A stretch of 13,808 nt of DNA from CAYLJO01 sp964383905 (GTDB lineage Bacteria > Acidobacteriota > Blastocatellia > Pyrinomonadales > Pyrinomonadaceae): contig CAYLJO010000170.1 in assembly GCA_964383905.1 (NCBI GenBank), positions 1 to 13,808 of the forward strand, given 5' to 3'. How positions within the stretch are numbered: the stretch's first letter is position 1; every line of letters begins with the position of its first letter. Below are positions 7,044 through 13,685 of the stretch, piece by piece. The position numbers were made by a program, and so were the translations under genes. Under the pieces are notes generated by a model that worked only from the letters and a program-made list of their open reading frames with translations, was not told the DNA's origin and made no database searches.

Positions 7044-10000
7044 TTACGGAGAAGAGCTTCCGGGCCGGTGCGCGACCATTAGCCGGTCGCCGGGCGGTCG
7101 CGCATATATTTGATTAAGATTAAGCAACGCGAGCGCCTTACCACGGCGATTATTCCGCCCCCGCGTGTTGCGACCGACCTTTTGATTAGTCCCTGTTGCA
7201 GCCGTCTGCGGCTTCTCGGTCTGCGCCGGCGGCGCCCCGCCGGTGGCCGCCGGGGACGTAGCCAGCAAGCGGCGCTGCTCGTCGGGCGTCATCAGGAACA
7301 TATAGCGCACGAGCAGGTCGACGTGGTCGCGATGATAATCATTAGCAAGAGGCGGCATATTCGGGAGGTTGGCCACCCAGCGTTCGCCATCCTGTTTGAA
7401 TAATGCGGAGGGCATCGCCGTCCCCGGACTGATCTGCTGCGGATCAAGCAGCCAGCGGCGCGTCCACAGGGGCTTTAACCGCTCTCCGGCGAGCAGGAAA
7501 TTGGGTGCAATCGCGGTCTTATCGTGCTGCGGGTCGCCCGTGATGTGACATTTCAGGCACGGCGTGCCGGACGTGAAGAGCTGCCGCGCCACCAGGCGCT
7601 CCTGATCGGTGAGCGGCTCCATCGGCTCTTTGATGTACGGCTCCTGCTGGGCCGACGCCGCCATGAAGAAGCGGACAAGCGTGCGCAGCTCGTTCGGCGA
7701 GAAATTGAAGGTGGGCATCCGCGCCTTTAAATAGATCCGCACGCCGTTGCGATCGGCCCCGGGCTGCGGCTTGTATTTTGCGCCGCCCTGGCTGGGGCTG
7801 TTCTGATTAGGGTTGCCCTGGTTGCCTTTCTGGCTTGCGCCCGCGTTCGGCTGATTATCCTTCCCGTTGCTCATCGAAGGATCGTGCAGGAAGCGCAGCA
7901 ACCAGTCCGGATCAACACGGGCGCCTTCGCTCGACAGGCGCGGCGGCAACTGGTCTTTGGCGTCGGCGCTTTGATACTGCGGCAGATCCATCAGGACCGA
8001 GCGCTGCCCGACCTGTATGCTGTGGCAGCCCATGCAATTATATTTCTTGATGACCCACCAGCCGTTCTGTATGTCCTGCCTCCGCTGGTCCAAGGGGTTG
8101 TAGAAGAGCGATTCCGGCACGCTCGCTCCTTCCGTCCCGACGCTGCCGAGTAGGAATGTCGTGAGCGCGGTGCGCCACTCATCAGTCAGGTAAGGCTTCG
8201 GCATGCGCAGCCGGTCTTTCGGGTCCTTCTCCTTATGCAGGTCATAAATCGAAGGGTCGGCGAGCTTGTGCTCGAAGAAGCCCCTATGGTTATACCACTC
8301 CTCTTTATTCTTTGGGTTGAGGGGGTCACGGCCATTTTCCGCGTCTTTCGTCAGCAGGGCGAAGTCCAGGCGCTCGATGGGCGTCGCACCCTCGGCGGTC
8401 AATTCCTTGCCGATGCGTTGCTCCTCTTCGAAACCTTTGATCTCATGGCAGCCGGCGCAGCCGTACTGCTTGATCAGGGTGCGTCCCTTTTCCTTCAGGC
8501 CGGCGTCGTCCATGAAAGAGGCGTCCGGGTACGAGCTTTGCCCGGCCAGCGAGAAGAGGTAAGCGGCGATGTCGCGCGCGTCCGACTCCGGCAGCCGAAA
8601 ATTCGGCATGACGGTCATGTTCTGGACTTGCAGCTCCTCGCCGTCGTTCGGGCATTTCGAATGGAGCTCGGTGTCGAAGACGTATGGCAGACCTTGCTTC
8701 TCGTAATCTTCGCGCGTCAGGTCGCGCTTCTCTCTGGGGCAATAGGGGGCCCACCGCTCGCGCGGGTTGTGAATCCAGCGCACGATGTAGTCGAAGCTGG
8801 CCTTTTCCCCGACGCGCTGCAGGTTGGCGGCAAAAGTTCCGCCGACTTTGCTATCGGGGTCGCCGATCGAGTGACAGGCCATGCAGCCGCGCGTCTCAAA
8901 GAGCTCCTTGCCGTGCGCGACGCTGCCCTGCTGCTGTTGCTGCTGCGGCAGTTGACCGTCGAAGCTTTCCTGCCAGAGATAGGCGGAGATGGCCTTGATC
9001 TGATCATCGCCGTCCTGATCGACGCCGAAGCGCCAGAAGGTCGGCATCTTTGTGCCGGGACGAAATGCCTGCGGGTCTTTCAGCCACACCGGGATCCACT
9101 CTTTGCGCAGCTTCAAACGGACGTCCTTGAGATTCGGGCCGACCTTCTTCTGATCCTGCAGCAGGTAGCGCGCCTGTACGTTCAACTGGTCGATGCGCGC
9201 GGACAGTTGGCTGTTGGTGACCTTCAAAGCCTCGGCATGGGCGAGCAGCCTTTGCACCTCTTCATCGGTGGCCTCCGTAGGTGGGTTGGCATCCTGTTCC
9301 GCCTGGCGAGCGTTGGCGTCAATTTGATCTCTCAATTGGCTGATCAATTGCCGCGCGTTGGCCAGCCCGTCGGCCTCGCGATCAAAGCCCTCGTAGCGGT
9401 GGCAGCCGACGCAGCCGCGCTGCTGGAACATGTCTTTGCCGAGCGTGAGCGTCGGCGCGAAGTCGAGCACGCGGTCGTTGCTGTGGCACTGCTGGCAGCC
9501 GGCCTCCATGTTCTCCCTGTGGTAGAGCGGGTGCAGCCAGAACGGGTTCAGGCCGTGCGCTTTAATGACATTTGTGGTGGCCCGCCCGTTGCCGCCGTGG
9601 CAGGCGGAACATCCGAAGCGGTCGGGGTTGTGAATCTGAAGCAATTCTTTGCTCGGGTGGCTGACGAATGCCCTGGCCAAATCGTCCGGCTTTTTCTTGG
9701 ATTCACTCATATTTGCCGGGGTCAGGGTGAGGGGTTCGCGCACGCCCAGGTGGCACGTCTCACAGCGATCGACAACATTGGCTGAGGAGACGTTGATCTG
9801 GTGAATGGAGTAGTCGAAGTTCTCGTTCTTCGTAATCAGACTATTAATCTGGCCCCGGCTCAACCCGACCATGTGGTTCTTTAGATACTCGTCGCGCTTC
9901 TTCGCCAGGTCGGATGGGTTTTTGAGGAGCTCGGCTTTTTCACCAAGCAGTTTTGCCTTTTCGTCCTTCAGATCATTATATTTTTTTTCGAGTTCCGGGT

Positions 10001-10565
10001 AGGTGAGCTTCTGCCTCTGCGTTTTATTCGAGCCGTCATCGGCGGGCATGTCCACCGAGATGGGATCCTGCTTCATCCGCTCAATCTTTTGCCGCAATTT
10101 GTCCTGATCCGACTTACTGGAAGAGGTCTCGACCTGGTAGTTGACGACGGTGAGTTGTCCCCGCTGGTTCTGGAAAGGATCGGTCACGGCATCTAATTGC
10201 TTCTGGATGGCAGCGACCCGCTTATCGATCTCTTGCCGGCGGGGCTCGACATCCGCCTGCGCCGCCTTCGCTTCCTGGTCCAGCTTCTGATATTCGGGAT
10301 CCTCCTTTACCTGCGCTTCACTCTTCCCGGCATCATTGCGGATGCTCTTGAGGTAGTTGGTGTACCGCTTAACGAACTCTTGCTGGATCCCCTTCCACGG
10401 GCGCTGGCCGTAAGCTTCATCCCAGAGCGCCCACGCCAGCACGCCGATCAGCAGCAGCGCAGAGATGAGCATCATGCTGCTCGTCGAACGGCTCACGATC
10501 GGGTCCCGCAACGGGAGGTCGGACTCTTTTTTTACAATCGCATCGGTCTCAGGAGAGTCAGCCAC
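7044..10565 (-). CDS. Giant membrane-anchored octahaem cytochrome c (bc-complex partner)
   Basis: A 1173-residue protein in the position normally held by cytochrome c1. A cytoplasmic N-terminus of about 30 residues is followed by one membrane helix (31-48) and WDEAYGQRPWKGIQQEF, then a charged coiled-coil-prone region (about 82-228). Eight CxxCH haem sites follow: C268, C319, C357, C385, C561, C703, C844 and C1003. The first three are crowded into 94 residues among many His (H303, H312, H337, H345, H349), suggesting bis-His haems. Each of the last five is followed by an MP-type Met (M507, M653, M788, M950, M1051), as in class I cytochrome c domains. A second helical insert (about 400-470), a polyglutamine run (541-546), a Gly/Asn/Gln-rich loop (900-937) and a basic low-complexity tail (1103-1173) are present. 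GTG start with GGAGG 10 nt upstream. Likely carries electrons from Rieske to CuA (inference). Confidence 0.93.
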   Translation of the reverse strand: MADSPETDAIVKKESDLPLRDPIVSRSTSSMMLISALLLIGVLAWALWDEAYGQRPWKGIQQEFVKRYTNYLKSIRNDAGKSEAQVKEDPEYQKLDQEAKAAQADVEPRRQEIDKRVAAIQKQLDAVTDPFQNQRGQLTVVNYQVETSSSKSDQDKLRQKIERMKQDPISVDMPADDGSNKTQRQKLTYPELEKKYNDLKDEKAKLLGEKAELLKNPSDLAKKRDEYLKNHMVGLSRGQINSLITKNENFDYSIHQINVSSANVVDRCETCHLGVREPLTLTPANMSESKKKPDDLARAFVSHPSKELLQIHNPDRFGCSACHGGNGRATTNVIKAHGLNPFWLHPLYHRENMEAGCQQCHSNDRVLDFAPTLTLGKDMFQQRGCVGCHRYEGFDREADGLANARQLISQLRDQIDANARQAEQDANPPTEATDEEVQRLLAHAEALKVTNSQLSARIDQLNVQARYLLQDQKKVGPNLKDVRLKLRKEWIPVWLKDPQAFRPGTKMPTFWRFGVDQDGDDQIKAISAYLWQESFDGQLPQQQQQQGSVAHGKELFETRGCMACHSIGDPDSKVGGTFAANLQRVGEKASFDYIVRWIHNPRERWAPYCPREKRDLTREDYEKQGLPYVFDTELHSKCPNDGEELQVQNMTVMPNFRLPESDARDIAAYLFSLAGQSSYPDASFMDDAGLKEKGRTLIKQYGCAGCHEIKGFEEEQRIGKELTAEGATPIERLDFALLTKDAENGRDPLNPKNKEEWYNHRGFFEHKLADPSIYDLHKEKDPKDRLRMPKPYLTDEWRTALTTFLLGSVGTEGASVPESLFYNPLDQRRQDIQNGWWVIKKYNCMGCHSIQVGQRSVLMDLPQYQSADAKDQLPPRLSSEGARVDPDWLLRFLHDPSMSNGKDNQPNAGASQKGNQGNPNQNSPSQGGAKYKPQPGADRNGVRIYLKARMPTFNFSPNELRTLVRFFMAASAQQEPYIKEPMEPLTDQERLVARQLFTSGTPCLKCHITGDPQHDKTAIAPNFLLAGERLKPLWTRRWLLDPQQISPGTAMPSALFKQDGERWVANLPNMPPLANDYHRDHVDLLVRYMFLMTPDEQRRLLATSPAATGGAPPAQTEKPQTAATGTNQKVGRNTRGRNNRRGKALALLNLNQIYARPPGDRLMVAHRPGSSSP

Positions 10566-10575
10566 CTATGTTGTT

Positions 10576-10580
10576 CCTCC
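10576..10580 (-). promoter_or_regulatory. Ribosome binding site for the GTG start of the octahaem cytochrome
   Basis: GGAGG at 10580-10576 on the minus strand, 10 nt before GTG at 10565. It lies in the 26-nt gap after the cytochrome b C-terminal subunit gene, and no ATG downstream is comparably placed before the membrane anchor. Confidence 0.65.
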
Positions 10581-10591
10581 GCGTAATCAGC

Positions 10592-11641
10592 CTAGATATT
10601 AAACCACGGCGTCACCCACACATATTTGATATGGATGGGTAAGTTGCGCAGAATAATCTTGACCGGCAGCGCCACCAGCACAGAGATCGCGAAGAATTGG
10701 AAGACGAGGTACTGGAGCAGGCTCGTGCGGTCCAGGATCTTGCGCTCGAACTCGTTCCACGTCGCAATTTTATGAAGCAGGAACCCGGCCAGAAGGTAGA
10801 AGATGCCGACCACCATCGCGCCGAAGATCGCTTTAAATGGCTGTGCGGCAATGAACGCTAAGCCCGGGATGCTGGCGACGAGGTCCGGTAAATCGACGTT
10901 CTTATCGAAGACGACGGCGTTGTGATCCCACGTCTGGCCGGGCCAGAACCAGATCCAGCCGGGCCCACGGATAAAAGTGCCGATCATGATCAACACGATC
11001 CACATCAGCCATCCGAAGCCGAACATGCCGATGGCGAAGCGACGCTGCCGGATCGTGTAATAGCCGTTGCCGAGCGGGTTTGAGTCGACGTACGGGAAGA
11101 CCATCAAGCCGATCATGATAATCGTCGGCATCACGACGCCGGCGATCCACGGGTCAAAGTAGACCAGCATCTCCTGCAGCCCCAGAAAGTACCAGGGCGC
11201 TTTCGACGGGTTCATGGTTAGATTCGGGTTCGCCGGTTCTTCCAGGGGGGCGTTGAGCGCGATCGACCAGATGAAAAGAATGACCGTCACGATCACGGCG
11301 GCCAGAAACTCGATCCGCACCAGATAGGGCCAGACGTGAAGCTCACGCGCCCAGCCCGGCCGCCACGGCTCGACTTTGCGATGATGCGTCTTCGCCAGTT
11401 GGGGCTCTCTTTCCAGCCGCTCGATCAAGCGGTCGTTGGCGCGGGCCTGGCGGAGGCCCAGCCACGTAAAGAACGGCACCAGGAAAAGCATCGCCACGAT
11501 CGGCACGTTGTCCGGCGCGGAGACGATTTTCCAGAGCTGCTGCCAGTCCTGGACGATGAAAACAGCCCACAGCACAACGACCAAGATCAACGCCAGCAGC
11601 GCTAACTTCCCCGCACTAAGCTTGAACCTGCGCCTTTCCAT
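10592..11641 (-). CDS. Cytochrome b C-terminal subunit (long subunit-IV-like protein of the bc complex)
   Basis: A 349-residue membrane protein supplying the C-terminal half of cytochrome b, including part of the quinol oxidation (Qo) site. Helices are predicted at about 12-30, 47-65, 110-128, 165-182, 203-223, 272-290 and 310-330, more than twice the size of classical b6f subunit IV (about 160 residues). The Qo loop reads NPSKAPWYFLGLQEML (144-159), so the usual PEWY is APWY (148-151), with a glutamate six residues after the tyrosine (E157). I recall the KAPWYFLGLQE form from other bc complexes with split cytochrome b. GPGWIWFWPGQTWDHN (226-241) lies in a later loop. It starts 22 nt after the b6-like gene; GGAGG is about 10 nt upstream. 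It has no haem-ligand His pairs, as expected for this half. Confidence 0.9.
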   Translation of the reverse strand: MERRRFKLSAGKLALLALILVVVLWAVFIVQDWQQLWKIVSAPDNVPIVAMLFLVPFFTWLGLRQARANDRLIERLEREPQLAKTHHRKVEPWRPGWARELHVWPYLVRIEFLAAVIVTVILFIWSIALNAPLEEPANPNLTMNPSKAPWYFLGLQEMLVYFDPWIAGVVMPTIIMIGLMVFPYVDSNPLGNGYYTIRQRRFAIGMFGFGWLMWIVLIMIGTFIRGPGWIWFWPGQTWDHNAVVFDKNVDLPDLVASIPGLAFIAAQPFKAIFGAMVVGIFYLLAGFLLHKIATWNEFERKILDRTSLLQYLVFQFFAISVLVALPVKIILRNLPIHIKYVWVTPWFNI

Positions 11642-11663
11642 CTCCGATCAGCCTCCGCCTGTT

Positions 11664-12593
11664 CTACTTTTTCTTCACCGCTTTCATCTCGGATTCGAGC
11701 ATGACGGGTGCCGGCCCGGAGATGCCGCCGTCCTTGCGTATGCGCCAGAAGTGCACCGCCATAAAGATCGAGGCCACGAGCGGGATGCCGATGCAGTGCC
11801 AGATGTAAGAGCGCAGAAGCGCGTTCGCATCGACGATAGAGCCGCCGAGCAGTCCGAAGCGCACGTCGTTATAGGGCGTCATGCCGAGCTGGGCCCCGAA
11901 AGGCCCCTCGTGACCCAGCATCGGGGTGGCGCGCGCCATGTTAGTGCCGACCGTGACCGCCCAGAATCCGAGCTGGTCGTCGGGCAGTAGATATCCGGTA
12001 AAAGAGAGCAGCAGCGTCAGCACGAGCAGGACGACGCCGACGCACCAGTTGAATTCGCGCGGTTTTTTATAAGAGCCTGTCAGCACAACGCGGAACATGT
12101 GCAGCCAGGTGGTGATCACCATCAGGTGCGCGGCCCAGCGGTGCATGTTCCTGAGCAGCTTGCCGAACGGCACGTCGTGTTCCAGGTAGAGGATGTCGCG
12201 GAACGCCTGCACCTTGGTCGGGTGGTAATAAAACATCAGCAGCACGCCCGTAAAGGTGAGTACGATGAAGAGATAGAACGTCAGGCCGCCCATCCCCCAG
12301 GTGTAGCCGTAGCGCACGGCATCGCGGTTAATCTTGGCCGGGTGAAGATGCAGGAAGACGTTCGAGAGTATGGCCAGGCTGCGGTTGCGCGGGTCGGAGC
12401 GGTCGTGCGAGACGCGGAAGATCGATTTCCAGAGCTGGGTCTGCTGCGGGTCTTTATAGGCTTTGGCTTCTTCCAGAGCCCTGTCCCTCAGCGCGACGCC
12501 CTCCTGGCGCACCTTCTCAAGCAGACCAGCAGGAGCGTGGCTTTCGCCCTCAAGCTGCCTGGTCTCTTTCCGGTCAGGATCTTTAGGCTCCAT
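11664..12593 (-). CDS. Cytochrome b N-terminal (b6-like) dihaem subunit
   Basis: A 309-residue protein with a charged N-terminal extension of about 85 residues, then four core helices. Two b haems are bound by H151/H165 in helix B (spacing 14) and H266/H281 in helix D (spacing 15). The 15-residue helix D spacing is the b6f pattern rather than the 14 of mitochondrial bc1. FYYHPT after helix A and LSFTGYLLP are family signatures. The position of the chloroplast b6 cysteine that holds the extra haem c(i) is glycine here (G100 in TWGMGGLT), so that haem should be absent. The ATG at 12593 has AGGAGG 8 nt upstream (12602-12607). With the Rieske and subunit-IV-like proteins it forms the quinol-oxidising core. 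Whether the substrate is menaquinol or ubiquinol cannot be told. Confidence 0.93.
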   Translation of the reverse strand: MEPKDPDRKETRQLEGESHAPAGLLEKVRQEGVALRDRALEEAKAYKDPQQTQLWKSIFRVSHDRSDPRNRSLAILSNVFLHLHPAKINRDAVRYGYTWGMGGLTFYLFIVLTFTGVLLMFYYHPTKVQAFRDILYLEHDVPFGKLLRNMHRWAAHLMVITTWLHMFRVVLTGSYKKPREFNWCVGVVLLVLTLLLSFTGYLLPDDQLGFWAVTVGTNMARATPMLGHEGPFGAQLGMTPYNDVRFGLLGGSIVDANALLRSYIWHCIGIPLVASIFMAVHFWRIRKDGGISGPAPVMLESEMKAVKKK

Positions 12594-12667
12594 ACCGGTC
12601 CCCTCCTAAACTTGTGACCTCAAAGTAGGTCCTGCCAATATAGGATCTAAGATTCGCTGCGATCCGC

Positions 12668-13357
12668 CTAGAGCGGGATGTATGCCCCGGGATCGTTGAA
12701 CTCGTTCTTTTCACCCTTCGGCCATTTGTAAAGACGGCTGATGTCGACGACGATCTGCCCTTCGGCGTCGAGCTCGACGTGCGCGCGGTCCATCGGACGC
12801 GGCGCAGGCCCCTCAAAGTTAACCCCTTCACTGTCATAGCCGCTGCCGTGACACGGGCACTTGAACTTATTCTCGCTCTGCTTCCAGTCGGGCGTGCAGC
12901 CCAGATGCGTGCAGCGCGCGTAGATGACAAACAGCCGGTCGGAAGTCTTATCCACCCAGATGCGGTACTGCTGCTGGTACTTCGTATCAACCCCGAGCGC
13001 GTAATCGGCCGGGAAGCCGACGCGGAAGACGCTCGACGGCTCGAAGATGGCGCGCGGCAGGAAGAAGCGGAGGAACATTAAGAAGCAGGTGGCGAGAAAT
13101 CCGGCGATGCTGGCCCACACGATCCGACGCCTCATTTTGTTGATCGGCGGGTCGGGAGCACTCTCGACCACGGCGCCCGCCGGCTTGGCCGCAGCCTTGG
13201 ATACGCCACTGGCGACGGAGGACGTCGGGGTGCCGGTGGATTTGGCCGGCCCGCCGGCGGACCGCGCGGCAGGCGGCGTGGCGGCCGGCCTCTCCTTCAC
13301 CGGCGGGACGGTCTCATCGCCCCCAACGGATGGATCCTGAATTTCTGTACTCTCCAC
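12668..13357 (-). CDS. Rieske iron-sulphur protein of the bc complex
   Basis: A 229-residue protein. Residues 1-74 form a Pro/Ala/Ser/Thr-rich low-complexity extension, 79-101 a membrane anchor, and about 107-229 the periplasmic Rieske fold. Cluster motifs are CTHLGC (149-154) and CPCHGS (167-172). C149 and C167 bind one iron, H151 and H170 the other, and C154/C169 form the stabilising disulphide. YDSEGVNFEGPAPRPM (174-189) is the typical Pro-loop. It takes the first electron from quinol at the Qo site and passes it to the cytochrome c partner, here probably the octahaem protein. The start is GTG at 13357, supported by AGGGAGG 9 nt upstream. It is the first gene of the operon, 74 nt before the cytochrome b gene. 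Confidence 0.94.
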   Translation of the reverse strand: MESTEIQDPSVGGDETVPPVKERPAATPPAARSAGGPAKSTGTPTSSVASGVSKAAAKPAGAVVESAPDPPINKMRRRIVWASIAGFLATCFLMFLRFFLPRAIFEPSSVFRVGFPADYALGVDTKYQQQYRIWVDKTSDRLFVIYARCTHLGCTPDWKQSENKFKCPCHGSGYDSEGVNFEGPAPRPMDRAHVELDAEGQIVVDISRLYKWPKGEKNEFNDPGAYIPL

Positions 13358-13366
13358 TCCGCAAAA

Positions 13367-13373
13367 CCTCCCT
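13367..13373 (-). promoter_or_regulatory. Ribosome binding site for the GTG start of the Rieske gene
   Basis: The minus strand reads AGGGAGG over 13373-13367, 9 nt before GTG at 13357-13355. It decides the start against internal methionines, the next of which (residue 75) would fall directly before the membrane anchor. Confidence 0.8.
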
Positions 13374-13413
13374 TAAGGAAAATGGGCACGAAGATTTCCC
13401 CTATGATCGATTC

Positions 13414-13487
13414 CGCAGAGAGGGTGTGACAGACAAGCCTGACGGCAGATGATACAAGTCTCCATACCACAGGGAGAACTCTCTGCG
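13414..13487. repeat. 9-bp perfect inverted repeat in the operon leader
   Basis: CGCAGAGAG at 13414-13422 is exactly complementary to CTCTCTGCG at 13479-13487, with 56 nt between. If the leader starts near 13557, both arms are transcribed and could close a long-range stem ending about 57 nt before the Rieske start codon. No further pairing flanks the arms, so this may be a structured leader, an operator half-site pair or chance. Confidence 0.45.
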
Positions 13488-13564
13488 ACTCAATCTGAAC
13501 TACGACTTTATCATGAAGAGCGCCGTGCCAGATATAATTGATGAATGCGGCATCGGTTAGGCTA

Positions 13565-13594
13565 TATATACAACTTTTCACAATCCGCTGTAAA
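13565..13594 (-). promoter_or_regulatory. Candidate sigma70-type promoter for the respiratory operon
   Basis: On the minus strand, TTTACA (13594-13589, five of six to TTGACA) is followed after 18 nt by TATATA (13570-13565, close to TATAAT). Transcription would begin near 13557, leaving a leader of about 200 nt before the Rieske GTG. It is the best promoter-like pair in the region and has the right orientation, but A+T-rich DNA yields such matches by chance. Confidence 0.45.
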
Positions 13595-13685
13595 GTTTTA
13601 ATTTGGATAATAAGGGTTCGGTGATCGGCGTAGCGGGTTGGCGAAGGGGTAACAAATTCTCTGTGATGAGGAAGCGCGTTAATCG

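Larger units (their letters stand above)
13358..13685. other. Divergent intergenic region between Rieske and the glutaredoxin-like gene
   Basis: This 328-base gap holds no convincing gene. Its centre (about 13547-13615) is distinctly A+T-rich and contains the minus-strand promoter candidate. A GATAAT at 13606-13611 on the plus strand could be a -10 box for the divergent gene, but no matching -35 is visible. Nearer the Rieske gene are the inverted repeat and its ribosome binding site. A 7-codon reading frame (13666-13689, plus) ends at the glutaredoxin-like start. Confidence 0.6.

Noticed and set aside
8928..8945. Possible expandable microsatellite (six Gln codons) in the octahaem gene
   Set aside because: Codons are mixed CAG/CAA and the run is only six units in a linker, so a phase-variable repeat is not supported.
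8235..9785. Plus-strand open frame of 516 codons within the octahaem cytochrome gene
   Set aside because: The opposite strand encodes eight well-placed haem motifs. The absence of stops here follows from G+C-rich codon structure.
13297..13581. Minus-strand 94-codon frame covering the operon leader
   Set aside because: It overlaps the Rieske start by 61 nt in another frame, begins at a GTG inside the promoter candidate, has no ribosome binding site and resembles no family.
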